Source: an uncultured Bacteroidota bacterium (GTDB taxonomy: Bacteria > Bacteroidota > Bacteroidia > Flavobacteriales > Flavobacteriaceae). Taken from it: a stretch of 64,000 nucleotides of DNA. The notes beneath the pieces are model-generated. The model was not told the origin of the DNA, did no database searches, and was given only the letters and a program-made list of their open reading frames with translations. Positions within the stretch are counted from its first letter, which is position 1, and each line of letters begins with the position of its first letter. Positions 1 through 9,351 of this stretch are shown in pieces. Position numbers and translations under genes: made by a program. The DNA lies in the NCBI GenBank assembly GCA_902583445.1, contig CACHVZ010000001.1, positions 62,001 through 126,000 on the forward strand, written 5' to 3'.

Positions 1-674
1 AAAATTTTATCATCAAATTTTTGTTTTAGTATATCAGTTAATTTCGAAAGACCACCTAATAAAGTAAATATTTTAGGCTTTGATTTTCTCTTCATTTTTA
101 TCATTCCAATTATTACACTCCCGTACTTCTGTTCTAACTCCCATATATTTTTTAGTGTATGTTTTGCACTCATAAATTTTGTATCGTCAGCATATATCCC
201 AGTCAAAAAAGGAACTATCAGTTTATCGTGAAATTCACTTCCAAATCTTCTGGAAATAAAACTTTTTACATTGGTATTTTCTTTATGCCTAGGAATAAAG
301 ACCTCAAGTAAAATCCTAACTTTTGAAAAAAAACTTAATAATGAAGTTGAAAAAAAATCATAAAATGTTAAAGGTATTTTTGCTGGTTTTCCGTTTAGTA
401 ATACATATCTATTCTTAACTCCCTGTTCATCAGGATAGATTATTTCCTCTGATAAATTCAGATCGTCAATTAATTCCTGAACACCCATGTTATTGTTGAG
501 TACTGTATTAGGACCATTTTCACAAGTATAACCCTCACTTTCAAATGAGTCTATAATCCCACCTACTTTATCACTTGATTCTATTATGAGAAAGTTTGTT
601 ATTTTTTTTGATAAAAAATTTGCAGTACTTAGTCCAGATATTCCAGCCCCTATAATTACTGTATTTAAATTCAA
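1..674 (-). CDS. hemG: Protoporphyrinogen oxidase, FAD-dependent (HemY type), 3'-truncated by window edge
   Basis: It should oxidise protoporphyrinogen IX to protoporphyrin IX, the penultimate step of protoheme synthesis, with FAD and oxygen. About 224 codons are visible; the C-terminus lies beyond base 1. The N-terminus carries the dinucleotide-binding fold VIIGAGISGLSTANF (residues 6-20), an acidic residue near 30 and the KVGG stretch typical of flavin amine-oxidase-like enzymes. Near residues 150-185 the PFLTGIYADD and IWELEQKYGSVIIGM segments match the oxygen-dependent HemY family. The best start is TTG at 674, reading MNLNTVIIGAGISG, because no in-frame ATG lies before the FAD motif. It begins just after the hemH stop and is the last visible gene of the heme operon. 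Family assignment is firm; the start is less so. Confidence 0.9.
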   Translation of the reverse strand, partial: MNLNTVIIGAGISGLSTANFLSKKITNFLIIESSDKVGGIIDSFESEGYTCENGPNTVLNNNMGVQELIDDLNLSEEIIYPDEQGVKNRYVLLNGKPAKIPLTFYDFFSTSLLSFFSKVRILLEVFIPRHKENTNVKSFISRRFGSEFHDKLIVPFLTGIYADDTKFMSAKHTLKNIWELEQKYGSVIIGMIKMKRKSKPKIFTLLGGLSKLTDILKQKFDDKI

Positions 675-676
675 GT

Positions 677-1696
677 TTAATTTAATTTTAAATAATCTTT
701 GGTCCAACTTGATATTAACTCGGCCCAATTATCATCATCATTAAGACAAGGAACATATGTATACTCTTCGCCACCTGCTTCTAAGAATTCCTCTTTACCT
801 TCCATTTCAATCTCCTCAAGTGTTTCAAGACAGTCTGTGACAAAAGCTGGAGTAATAATAACTAACTTTTTCTTACCGCTCTTAGCTAGTCTTTCTAATT
901 CACTATCTGTATAAGGCTTCAACCAAGGTTCATTTGGAAGCCTTGATTGAAAGGAGTTACTGTACTTATCCTTTTCAATGTTCAGTTTTTCAGTTACTAA
1001 TCTTGTAGTTTCGAGGCATTGATGTTTATAACATGTTTTGTGTGCTAAAGAATTAACAGAGCAACAATTTTCAACTTTATAACAATGCGAATTTGTTGGA
1101 TCAGAAATTTTTAAGTGACTTACAGGAATTCCATGATATGAAAATAAAATATGATCATACTCGATGTCTTTTATTGAGAAAGAAATTTTTGAAGATAATA
1201 AATCAATATAGTTTGAATTATTGTAAAAAGGAGGGACTATATCGATTTTAATATTTGGAAAATTTTCGTAAACCTCTTCCTTCACCTTCTCAACAACAGT
1301 TTCATAGGATGACATTGCATAGTGAGGATAAAGTGGAAGAACTAAAATATCTTTCACACCATTATCTTCCAATTCTTGGATACCTTTCTTTATGGTTATT
1401 GAACCATATCTCATTGCAAGTGATACGGGAATATCAAGAAGTTTAGTTATCTTATCAAATAGTCTTCTGGATAAAACAATTAATGGTGATCCCTCTTTCC
1501 ACCATATTTTTTTATATGCTTTAGCAGATTTTCTTGGCCTTATATTTAATATTACTAGCTTGACGAGTATCCATCTAAAAATATAACTTTTACCTATGAC
1601 TCTTTTATCCATTAAAAATTCATCGAGATATCTCTTGATGTCAGGAATTGATGTACTGTCTGGAGAACCTAAATTAATTAATAATAATCCTTTCAT
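677..1696 (-). CDS. hemH: Ferrochelatase
   Basis: It inserts ferrous iron into protoporphyrin IX, the last step of protoheme synthesis. The product has 339 residues, normal for the family. The catalytic histidine lies in FSYHGIP (H188). A cysteine-rich stretch follows (C205, C211, C212, C222, C227), ending in the family motif CYKHQCLETTR; such clustered cysteines bind a 2Fe-2S cluster in some ferrochelatases, but that is not shown here. The conserved PAFVTDCLETLEEI segment is at 283-296. The start shares one base with the hemN stop (1696), so the genes look translationally coupled. The neighbouring iron importer would supply the metal. Confidence 0.96.
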   Translation of the reverse strand: MKGLLLINLGSPDSTSIPDIKRYLDEFLMDKRVIGKSYIFRWILVKLVILNIRPRKSAKAYKKIWWKEGSPLIVLSRRLFDKITKLLDIPVSLAMRYGSITIKKGIQELEDNGVKDILVLPLYPHYAMSSYETVVEKVKEEVYENFPNIKIDIVPPFYNNSNYIDLLSSKISFSIKDIEYDHILFSYHGIPVSHLKISDPTNSHCYKVENCCSVNSLAHKTCYKHQCLETTRLVTEKLNIEKDKYSNSFQSRLPNEPWLKPYTDSELERLAKSGKKKLVIITPAFVTDCLETLEEIEMEGKEEFLEAGGEEYTYVPCLNDDDNWAELISSWTKDYLKLN

Positions 1697-3075
1697 TATA
1701 CTGTATTTGAATATGTTCCAACCTTTTGATCTATCATTGGGTCAAATCTCATAGCAATGTTTCGAGTAAATAATCTCCCCTTTTCATTAATGGCTATAAT
1801 ACCTGATTTAAAATTCAATATTCCATCTGAAATAAAATCATCAAGAAGATCTTCTTTAAATTTTACAATTTTATATATGTCAGAAGTAGAGACTTTATAT
1901 TTTTTTGAAATTTTATTTAAATCCACAAAATAATTACACATGATAGAATTAATTATTTCACGAATTATCTTTTGTTCGTTTGTTACTGAATATCCCCTAA
2001 GAACTGCTAGATTATTTTTTTCTATTGAATTAATATATTGACTAGCATTTTTAATATTTTGTATATACGCTGAGTCTAATTGAGAAATTGAAGATGCTCC
2101 AAAGGCATATACCTGTCCAGTTGTTTCCCGTGTACAATATCCCTGAAAATTTCTATGGAGCTGTTTGTTATTTAAAGCAATTGCAAATTCATCTTCGGGT
2201 TTTGAATAATGATCCATACCTATAGATACATATCCAGCTTTTAAAAGTTTCTCATATGCGATTTCGTACATAAGTGCCTTATCACTTGAGCTAGGAAATC
2301 CAATTTTTTCTAATATTTTTTGTCTTGGTAGTACGCTTGGTACATGTGCATATGAAAAAGTAACAACCCTATCAGTATTTAATTTTATTGCTCTGTCTAC
2401 AGTCTCTGAAAAATTTTCCGGTGTCTGATATGGCAGTCCATATACAAGGTCAATATTTGTTCCAGTAAATCCTTCATCTTCAATTTTTTTCACAATTTTT
2501 TCAATTGGGTACTTGGATGGCTTTCTATTTATACCTTCAAGGACATCGGTTCTGAAATCTTGAATTCCAAGTGAGATTCTGTTGAAACCAAACTTTTTTA
2601 ATAGCTCAATATGATTAAATTCTAAGTGAGCTGGATTACATTCAATTGCCATCTCGTAATTAGCAGAGAAATCAAAAGTTTCATAAAGCTTATTGGTAAC
2701 TCTTTCAATATATTTATATGATATAGCATTTGGTGTTCCACCTCCCCAATGAACTTGAGTTAATTTCCTTTTAGAGTCTATCTTTTTTGAGACAAATTCA
2801 ATTTCTTTGATCAAAGCATCAATGTATCTCTCAAGAAATGGTTTTGTAAAACCTGTTTCTGTTGTACAGCCACAAAAATGGCAGATTTGAGGACAAAAAG
2901 GAATATGAATATAGACTGATACACTCTCAGGAGATTCACTGTTTGATAAAATCAACTTTTCAACATAGTCTTCATTACTAAAATTAGTATCAAAAAATGT
3001 AGCTGGCGGATATGAAGTGTATCTAGGGCCAGTTGAGCTATATTTCTTTAATAATTTCTCATCTACTTTACTCAT
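1696..3075 (-). CDS. hemN: Oxygen-independent coproporphyrinogen III dehydrogenase (radical SAM)
   Basis: It decarboxylates coproporphyrinogen III to protoporphyrinogen IX without oxygen, using S-adenosylmethionine radicals. The 459-residue product has the radical SAM signature CPQICHFC (C61, C65, C68) followed by C70, and GGGTP at 111-115 for SAM binding. The N-terminal GPRYTSYP motif and the C-terminal FGASSIS segment separate true HemN from the heme chaperone HemW. It overlaps hemE by 4 bp. No oxygen-dependent HemF is seen in the window, although the next oxidation step uses the oxygen-dependent HemG, so the route mixes both oxygen strategies. Confidence 0.95.
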   Translation of the reverse strand: MSKVDEKLLKKYSSTGPRYTSYPPATFFDTNFSNEDYVEKLILSNSESPESVSVYIHIPFCPQICHFCGCTTETGFTKPFLERYIDALIKEIEFVSKKIDSKRKLTQVHWGGGTPNAISYKYIERVTNKLYETFDFSANYEMAIECNPAHLEFNHIELLKKFGFNRISLGIQDFRTDVLEGINRKPSKYPIEKIVKKIEDEGFTGTNIDLVYGLPYQTPENFSETVDRAIKLNTDRVVTFSYAHVPSVLPRQKILEKIGFPSSSDKALMYEIAYEKLLKAGYVSIGMDHYSKPEDEFAIALNNKQLHRNFQGYCTRETTGQVYAFGASSISQLDSAYIQNIKNASQYINSIEKNNLAVLRGYSVTNEQKIIREIINSIMCNYFVDLNKISKKYKVSTSDIYKIVKFKEDLLDDFISDGILNFKSGIIAINEKGRLFTRNIAMRFDPMIDQKVGTYSNTV

Positions 3076-4100
3076 GCTCTATTCCAATTTTTATTTTTTA
3101 TCCATTCAACTACAAACTTTACTTTTTTATGGTCTATATCAGGCAGAAAACCATGACCTAGATTAAATATCCAATCAAAATTTTGATTGCCAAAATTAGT
3201 CAAAGTATTTAAATAGGTTTCAATTTTTTTATAGTCCTCATAAAATATTCTGGGATCCATATTTCCTTGAATACCGATTTCATTATTTAGTATTTCTCTT
3301 GCATGAAAAATTGATGTATGCCAATCTATACTAACATAATCACATATATCTTTACCAATATAACTTATACCAAAACCAAAATCTTTAGGAAAAAAAATTG
3401 TTGGACAATTTTCTTTCTTTGCAGTAGTTAGAATTCTTTTTGCATATGGAAGTATTAAATCTACATATAATTCATATGGAATGGAGCCACAATAAGTTTC
3501 AAAAAGCTGAAAAACATCAATACCAGCTTTACACTGACCTTTTACATAATCAATGGATGATTCTGTTATAAGTTCAAGAATCTTTTTACTCTCCTCTCTA
3601 TTTTCATATAAATATTTAATTGCTTTTTTCATATGATCTTTTGATCCTTCTCTCTTAAACATGAAAAGAAAAACAGTTAGTGGTCCACCGCAAAAACCAA
3701 TTAATGGAGTATTTTGATTCTTATCCGATTGAACTTGTTTGATATTATTATATATGTAATTCAACTTACTTGAATCAAATTCCAAATCAGCTGCTTTTGA
3801 ATTAAAATTTAATGGATTGTTAAAAATAGGACCAGTTTTTTTGAACTCAACATCAAGACCTAATGCATGTGGAATTACCAATATATCGCTAAATAAAATT
3901 GCAGCATCAACATTCAAATCTTGTATTGGTAGTAATGTAACTTTAGAAGCAAGATCTTTATCATTCATTAGTTCATGGAATGTGTATGACTCTTTAAGTT
4001 GCATATAATTTGGAAGTATCCTCCCAGCTTGTCTCATAAACCATACAGGAGGTCTATTTGTTTTTTCACCATTTAAAGTTCTGATTAATATTGAATCCAT
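3072..4100 (-). CDS. hemE: Uroporphyrinogen III decarboxylase
   Basis: It removes four carboxyl groups from uroporphyrinogen III to give coproporphyrinogen III. The 342-residue protein has the family N-terminal signature RPPVWFMRQAGRILP (about residues 17-31) with its conserved arginines, and FSDILVIPHALGLDVEF (about 90-106) with the catalytic aspartate. The C-terminal LGHGFLP motif is also present. The product feeds the adjacent hemN gene. It is separated from the hemL stop by no bases and overlaps hemN by 4 bp. Nothing is unusual. Confidence 0.96.
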   Translation of the reverse strand: MDSILIRTLNGEKTNRPPVWFMRQAGRILPNYMQLKESYTFHELMNDKDLASKVTLLPIQDLNVDAAILFSDILVIPHALGLDVEFKKTGPIFNNPLNFNSKAADLEFDSSKLNYIYNNIKQVQSDKNQNTPLIGFCGGPLTVFLFMFKREGSKDHMKKAIKYLYENREESKKILELITESSIDYVKGQCKAGIDVFQLFETYCGSIPYELYVDLILPYAKRILTTAKKENCPTIFFPKDFGFGISYIGKDICDYVSIDWHTSIFHAREILNNEIGIQGNMDPRIFYEDYKKIETYLNTLTNFGNQNFDWIFNLGHGFLPDIDHKKVKFVVEWIKNKNWNRA

Positions 4101-5384
4101 TTAGTTTAATTTTTTTAGTGAATCTAGATTACTTTCAATTATATTATCAATATCTTTTTGATCGATTTTATTTGATAAAAACATACACTCATATTGAGAT
4201 GGGGGAAGATATATTCCTCTCTTTAACATATAATGAAAGTATTTTGAATATAATTCTGTATTACAATCTTGTGCGTCACTAAAATTTTCGATTTTTTGTT
4301 TTTTTGAAAAAAATAATGTCATCATAGATCCTACTCTAGCTATATTTGCGCTTACACCAGTCTTATCAATATTTTTATTTATTCCATTCTCGATTTTTGA
4401 TGAGATTATCTCTAAGTCTTTATAAACTTGATCGTCGAGCCTGTTCAATACACTGAGCCCAGCAGCCATTGCAAGAGGATTACCCGATAAGGTTCCAGCT
4501 TGATAAACTGGACCGTCAGGTGCTACGTGATCCATAACTTCTTGACTACCGCCGTATGCTCCTGCAGGTAAACCACCTCCTATAATTTTTCCTAAAGTTG
4601 TAAGATCAGGTTTTACTCCGTAAAGTTCTTGTGCACCACCTTTTGATACTCTAAATCCACTCATAACTTCATCAAAAATCAAGAGAGTATCATTCTCATC
4701 ACATAAAACCCTTAATTCATTCAGAAAATTTTTATTTGGTTTGACCAAGCCCATATTTCCAGCAATAGGCTCTATAATAACTGCAGCAATTTTATTTTTA
4801 TTTTTTTTAAAAAGTTCATTTACAGAATCAATATTATTAAAGTCTGCAACTAATGTATCTCTTGCAATATTATCAGTTACCCCTTGACTGTCAGGCTTTC
4901 CTAAAGTCATAGCACCTGAACCTGCTCTTATTAAAAAACTATCAAAGTGTCCGTGATAATTTCCAGAGAATTTTATAATGAGATCTTTCCTTTTATATCC
5001 TCTTGCTAATCTGATTGCACTCATTGTTGCCTCTGTACCTGAGCTTACCATTCTTACTTTTTCTATAGAAGGGACCATATCGATTATCTTTGATGCCATT
5101 AGGGATTCAATTTCTGTAGGTGCGCCATATGTTGTTCCTCTTTTCGAGTACTCAATTATAGAATCAATTGTGGCTTTTTCAGCATGCCCAAAAATAAGGG
5201 GACCCCAAGATCCAACACAATCTATATATTCGTTATCATCAATATCATTCATCTTACTTCCTTTACCACTTTTAAAAAAAATAGGAGTTGAATTTACACT
5301 TCTGAAGGCTCTAACTGGAGAGTTTACTCCACCAGGTATAATTTTTTTTGCCTTATTGTACGCTTCTATACTTTTACTAAACAT
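4101..5384 (-). CDS. hemL: Glutamate-1-semialdehyde 2,1-aminomutase
   Basis: It converts glutamate-1-semialdehyde, made by HemA, to 5-aminolevulinate with pyridoxal phosphate. I chose ATG 5384 (MFSKSIEAYNKA) over the longer frame starting at 5423, because this N-terminus matches the family and the start lies one base beyond the hemB stop. That gives 427 residues. The PLP lysine is K266 in TTLGKIIGGGLPAGA, and the PLP-ring aspartate lies in IFDEV (238-240). The SSGTEATMSAIRLAR segment (114-128) binds the cofactor phosphate. It is embedded in the heme operon, between hemB and hemE. Confidence 0.96.
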   Translation of the reverse strand: MFSKSIEAYNKAKKIIPGGVNSPVRAFRSVNSTPIFFKSGKGSKMNDIDDNEYIDCVGSWGPLIFGHAEKATIDSIIEYSKRGTTYGAPTEIESLMASKIIDMVPSIEKVRMVSSGTEATMSAIRLARGYKRKDLIIKFSGNYHGHFDSFLIRAGSGAMTLGKPDSQGVTDNIARDTLVADFNNIDSVNELFKKNKNKIAAVIIEPIAGNMGLVKPNKNFLNELRVLCDENDTLLIFDEVMSGFRVSKGGAQELYGVKPDLTTLGKIIGGGLPAGAYGGSQEVMDHVAPDGPVYQAGTLSGNPLAMAAGLSVLNRLDDQVYKDLEIISSKIENGINKNIDKTGVSANIARVGSMMTLFFSKKQKIENFSDAQDCNTELYSKYFHYMLKRGIYLPPSQYECMFLSNKIDQKDIDNIIESNLDSLKKLN

Positions 5385-5385
5385 T

Positions 5386-6366
5386 CTATTTATTTGATAA
5401 TATTTTAGCGATCTCTTCTGCATTATATGTTATAATTGCTGAAGCTCCTGCACGCTTTATTGCATAAAGTATTTCCATTGTAAGTTCATACTCATCCACC
5501 TGATTATTTTCAGCGGCAGATTTAACCATAGCATATTCCCCACTAACATTATATGCTATTATTGGAATATTAAAATTTTCTTTGGCTTTTGATATAATAT
5601 CTAAGTAAGCTAGAGCAGGTTTTATTATTATTGCATCACATCCTTCATTTATGTCGTACTCTATTTCCCTTATAAACTCATTAGTATTTTTAAAATTCAT
5701 TTGATGGGTTTTTCTGTCTCCAATTTCTAATTTGCTATCAACAGCGTTTCTGAATGGACCATAAAATGATGATGCATATTTAACTGAATATGGGAAAATT
5801 GGTATTTTTTCAAATCCATTCATATCTAAAGTATCTCTTATTCTTTGAACTCTTCCGTCCATCATATCAGAAGGGGCTAAAATATCTGCTCCAGATTTTA
5901 CAAGAGTTAATCCCTGACTTGATAATGTTTTTAAAGTTTCATCATTATCAACATCATTATCTATAATTGTTCCGCAATGTCCATGAGAAGTATAGCTGCA
6001 ATTACATAAATCTGCAATTATTAAAATTTCGTCTTTAAACCTTTCTTTAATTGCTTTAATAGTAATTGGGACAATACTATCGCTTGAACATGCAATCTCC
6101 CCGTTGCTGTCTTTTTTATCTGATACCCCAAATAATAGTATAGATTTAATTCCAAGCTTAATTAATTGTTCACATTTTTCAATTACATTGTCAGTTGAAA
6201 GTCTATATTGTCCTTTAAGAGACTCTATTTCATCCTTTACATTATTGCCTTCACATACAAAAATTGGATATATTAAATCAGAGATATTTATTTCGACATC
6301 CTGAACAAGCGATCTAATGTTTTTGTTATATCTAAGCCTTCTTAATCTGGATTCAGGATATTTCAT
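5386..6366 (-). CDS. hemB: Delta-aminolevulinic acid dehydratase (porphobilinogen synthase)
   Basis: It condenses two 5-aminolevulinate molecules to porphobilinogen. The 326-residue product has both Schiff-base lysines: K196 in YSVKYASSFYGPFRNA and K249 in IIIKPALAYLD. The metal site reads DLCNCSYTSHGHCG, with C121, C123 and C131. This is the cysteine-rich zinc-type site rather than the aspartate-rich magnesium type. The gene overlaps the 3' end of hemD by 14 bp and is followed almost directly by hemL, which supports one transcript. Confidence 0.96.
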   Translation of the reverse strand: MKYPESRLRRLRYNKNIRSLVQDVEINISDLIYPIFVCEGNNVKDEIESLKGQYRLSTDNVIEKCEQLIKLGIKSILLFGVSDKKDSNGEIACSSDSIVPITIKAIKERFKDEILIIADLCNCSYTSHGHCGTIIDNDVDNDETLKTLSSQGLTLVKSGADILAPSDMMDGRVQRIRDTLDMNGFEKIPIFPYSVKYASSFYGPFRNAVDSKLEIGDRKTHQMNFKNTNEFIREIEYDINEGCDAIIIKPALAYLDIISKAKENFNIPIIAYNVSGEYAMVKSAAENNQVDEYELTMEILYAIKRAGASAIITYNAEEIAKILSNK

Positions 6367-7066
6367 AATTTAAATTTTTATTTAAAAAATTAATAATTGA
6401 ATTGCTTATTCCTTCGTAGGACTGCATTTTAGCTGTTACCAGTGGTTTATAACCTCTTCCTTCAATATATTCTGTTGTGGTATTACCAATACTGATTATC
6501 TTATCATTAGGGTTGTATTTATTAATGAATGATTCAAAAGTTGATGGGCTCGTAAATACTGTAAAGGTATTTTCATACTCTAATAAATTTTTAATCTCAT
6601 GATTGACTTGATCTATTAATGAGGTTTCATAAAAAATACCTTGTTCTATGTTAATAAACTTTGATAGACAATCAAACAAATCTTTTTTTGCTAAGTTCCC
6701 TTGGGCAAGAAGAATTTTTGATTCCGTTTTTAAATCAAGCGCTCTTATGTCTTCACACATAAATCTCGAGTAGTTTCTTTTCAAGATATAGTCAGCTTGA
6801 AAATTATATTTTGCAAGTTTATCTGCAGTCTTTCTTCCAATGCATATAAAGCCTAATGCATCATCAATTTTTGCAGTTAAGTTATTCATGAAATATTTCA
6901 CTCCATTTTTTGATGTAAATATTACATATTGAAAGTTATTGGGGTTAATAGAGTTGATAATCTTAGATGTTGATATCATCGGGTAATGATAAATATCTAC
7001 ACCCATTGATTTAAGTTCTGAAAAATTAAAATCAATTTCCTCTCCAGTCAATATAATATTATACAT
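6353..7066 (-). CDS. hemD: Uroporphyrinogen-III synthase
   Basis: It cyclises hydroxymethylbilane with inversion of ring D to give uroporphyrinogen III. This family is poorly conserved. The call rests on the two-lobed pattern with VIFTSKNGVKYF in the first lobe, an ICIGRKTADKLAKY segment, SKILLAQGN, then VFTSPSTFESF and IISIGNTTTEYIEGRGY, together with its place between hemC and hemB. I prefer ATG 7066 (MYNIILTGEE), which overlaps the hemC stop by 1 base, over a start five codons upstream. The length of 237 residues is usual. Confidence 0.88.
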   Translation of the reverse strand: MYNIILTGEEIDFNFSELKSMGVDIYHYPMISTSKIINSINPNNFQYVIFTSKNGVKYFMNNLTAKIDDALGFICIGRKTADKLAKYNFQADYILKRNYSRFMCEDIRALDLKTESKILLAQGNLAKKDLFDCLSKFINIEQGIFYETSLIDQVNHEIKNLLEYENTFTVFTSPSTFESFINKYNPNDKIISIGNTTTEYIEGRGYKPLVTAKMQSYEGISNSIINFLNKNLNYEIS

Positions 7067-7067
7067 A

Positions 7068-7994
7068 CTATTCAAAATCAAATTTTTTAATTAATTCTTT
7101 TCCTCCATTTTCTAAAATCTTATTTGCTAACAGATTATCTAAATCTACATTTTCATTTTTGTTAGCCTCGGCTTTATCTTTTATTAAAACCTTACCGTCT
7201 AATGATAATACGGCTCCAATCAAGCATATTTTATCTCCATTTACACTGGAGAAGGCTGCTATTGGTGAGTTGCATCCTCCACCTAACTTATCCATAAATG
7301 ATCTCTCAAGAAATGTACATCTCTCAGTCTCTTCATGATTTATTTTGCAAATAATTTTATCTATTTCAGATTTATCTGAGTTTATTTCAATTGCAATTGC
7401 TCCTTGACCTGGTGCATTAAGCATTATTTCGACATCAAGGTATTCAGATATATAACCTTCAAGACCTAATCTTTCTATACCAGCAGCTGCCATAACAAGC
7501 CCATCATATTCACCATTTATCATTTTTTTAATTCTAGTGTCAACATTTCCTCTAATATCCTTAACTGTTAGATTTGGATTAATGTTTAATAACTGTGCTT
7601 TTCTTCTTAAAGATGAAGTTCCAATTATTTCATTTTTAGTAAACTCTGAGAGTTTTTTTTTACTTCGACTCAAAAAAACATCTTTGTGATTACCTCTCTC
7701 TAAAATTGCTGAGGTTTTTATAATCGAGGAATTTTCAACTGGTAAGTCCTTTAAACTGTGTACAGCTATATCTATTTTTTCTTCAATTAATGAGTCTTGA
7801 ATTTCTTTAACAAAGAACCCTTTATCTATGCTCCTGTCGAGATTTCTATCCTGAATCTTATCTCCTTTTGTTTTTATTTCAACAATTGAATAATCAATGT
7901 TAGGAAATTTTTTCTTAAGGTTTTCTCTAACTAGATTTGCTTGATACAATGCAAGTTTGCTTGAGCGAGTTCCGATTTTTATTAGATTAATCAT
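7068..7994 (-). CDS. hemC: Hydroxymethylbilane synthase (porphobilinogen deaminase)
   Basis: It polymerises four porphobilinogens into hydroxymethylbilane. The 308-residue product carries the dipyrromethane-cofactor cysteine C241 in LGGGCNSPIAAF. The catalytic aspartate is D83 in HSLKDLP, and the arginine-rich cofactor-contact region includes GTSSLRRKAQ (125-134) and DIRGNVDTR (147-155). It overlaps hemA by 8 bp, so the two are probably translationally coupled. Nothing is atypical. Confidence 0.96.
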   Translation of the reverse strand: MINLIKIGTRSSKLALYQANLVRENLKKKFPNIDYSIVEIKTKGDKIQDRNLDRSIDKGFFVKEIQDSLIEEKIDIAVHSLKDLPVENSSIIKTSAILERGNHKDVFLSRSKKKLSEFTKNEIIGTSSLRRKAQLLNINPNLTVKDIRGNVDTRIKKMINGEYDGLVMAAAGIERLGLEGYISEYLDVEIMLNAPGQGAIAIEINSDKSEIDKIICKINHEETERCTFLERSFMDKLGGGCNSPIAAFSSVNGDKICLIGAVLSLDGKVLIKDKAEANKNENVDLDNLLANKILENGGKELIKKFDFE

Positions 7995-9261
7995 CTAAAA
8001 AGATTTGATTAATAATCTCAATAGCTTTTTCATCTTTACCATTGTTACTTGCTTCTTTTATTTTTCTAACTAAATTGTCAGAGAACTTTTCATAAATTTT
8101 ATTAAGCTTCTCATTAAATTCATCGGAATTAACTATGTTAGAGTTACAATCACATGAGGAAGAGTTAATATTGTTAATAGTCTCCTCAACAACAACATCC
8201 TTTATTTGATTTTTGATTGAAAGTATGGAAGGTCTTAGTTGCCTTGAATTTGTCCAATCATCGAAATCAGATAAAAAATCATCAATAAATTTTTCTGCTT
8301 TTTTGACTTCTGCTTTTCTTTTTTTGTAGTTTACGTTTACAACATCTTTGAGACCATCTACGTTAATTAGCTTCACATTTCCTATTTTATTACATGAGTC
8401 AGGAATATTCCTTGGGACAGAAAGGTCTATCATAAGAAGTTCGTTGTCTCTTTCGCTCATTATCTTTTCAACCTCATTCTTACTTAGTAAAGGATTTTTT
8501 GAGGATGTCGAAAAAATAGCAACATCTACTTTTTTAAGTTCCTCTTTAAATGAGCTAAAGTCTACCGAGCTATAGCCAAGTTCACTTGCAAATTCACTAG
8601 CCTTTTTGTTTGTCCTGTTGGTAATTTTCAAATTGGGGTATCCTTTTTGATGTAAGTGTCTAATAGATAATTGAGATGTTTCACCTAAACCGACACAAAG
8701 AAATTTTGGATTGCTTATATTCAGATCTTTATGGATCTTCTCTACTGCAGCGTAACTAACCGATACAGCACCTTTACCAATTTTAGTGTTTGTTCTAATA
8801 AACTTACCAGTTTCCAATGATTTCTGGAACATTCTTTTTAAAATAGGACCTAACATTTTGTGCTTGTATGAGAAATCATAAGCATCCTTCAACTGCTCAA
8901 CTATCTGAAATTCGCCAATTATCATAGATTCGAGCCCAGATACTAATCTAAATAAATGTTTTGAAACTTTATAGGAACCAGACACCATCATAAGGTGAGG
9001 AGATATAGAATCTTTAAACTTTCTAAAATCTGCTAACTCTTTAACAATACTGTGTATGAACTTATTTTCTTTTCCAATGTGATTCTCAAATTCAAAGTAT
9101 ATCTCTGTTCTATTACATGTTGATAATAACATTAGACCTTCTACACCAACATTCTTTTTAAGTAAATTGTGAAATACAATTTTATCTGCATTATCGAGAT
9201 AGAATTTCTCACGAAGATCGAGAGGGGCATTTTTAAAATTTAGACTTATTAAACCAATCAA
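7987..9261 (-). CDS. hemA: Glutamyl-tRNA reductase
   Basis: It reduces glutamyl-tRNA(Glu) to glutamate-1-semialdehyde with NADPH and is the committed, usually regulated, step of the C5 heme pathway. The 424-residue product shows the catalytic cysteine C49 in STCNRTEIYFE, the signature GLESMIIGEFQIVEQLKDAY near 109-128, and an NADPH-binding fold around FLCVGLGETSQLSIRHL. The start is TTG at 9261; no in-frame ATG fits the family N-terminus. It is the first gene of the heme operon. Two TAAATTTG boxes lie within 40 bp upstream and a 19-bp palindromic operator-like box lies 91 bp upstream, so iron-dependent control is likely. Confidence 0.95.
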   Translation of the reverse strand: MIGLISLNFKNAPLDLREKFYLDNADKIVFHNLLKKNVGVEGLMLLSTCNRTEIYFEFENHIGKENKFIHSIVKELADFRKFKDSISPHLMMVSGSYKVSKHLFRLVSGLESMIIGEFQIVEQLKDAYDFSYKHKMLGPILKRMFQKSLETGKFIRTNTKIGKGAVSVSYAAVEKIHKDLNISNPKFLCVGLGETSQLSIRHLHQKGYPNLKITNRTNKKASEFASELGYSSVDFSSFKEELKKVDVAIFSTSSKNPLLSKNEVEKIMSERDNELLMIDLSVPRNIPDSCNKIGNVKLINVDGLKDVVNVNYKKRKAEVKKAEKFIDDFLSDFDDWTNSRQLRPSILSIKNQIKDVVVEETINNINSSSCDCNSNIVNSDEFNEKLNKIYEKFSDNLVRKIKEASNNGKDEKAIEIINQIFLDD

Positions 9262-9277
9262 AATCGAGTAATATTTG

Positions 9278-9285
9278 CAAATTTA
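9278..9285 (-). promoter_or_regulatory. Candidate -7 promoter box before hemA
   Basis: On the minus strand the sequence reads TAAATTTG, an exact match to the Bacteroidota -7 consensus TAnnTTTG. It lies 17-24 bases before the hemA start, and a second copy sits at 9292-9299. No well-spaced -33 TTG is visible, so the call is tentative. Confidence 0.4.
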
Positions 9286-9351
9286 ATTTTACAAATTTAC
9301 AAATAATAACGCTAAAGGTTCTAAAAGTATTGTTTGAAGTTCTCAGTACTA

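Noticed and set aside
5385-5423. Upstream start of hemL giving 13 extra residues
   Set aside because: It would overlap hemB by 38 bp, and the added residues do not match the family N-terminus.
9308-9326. Possible second 19-bp box near hemA (half-site TTCTAAAA)
   Set aside because: Only the right half matches; the left arm has no similarity.
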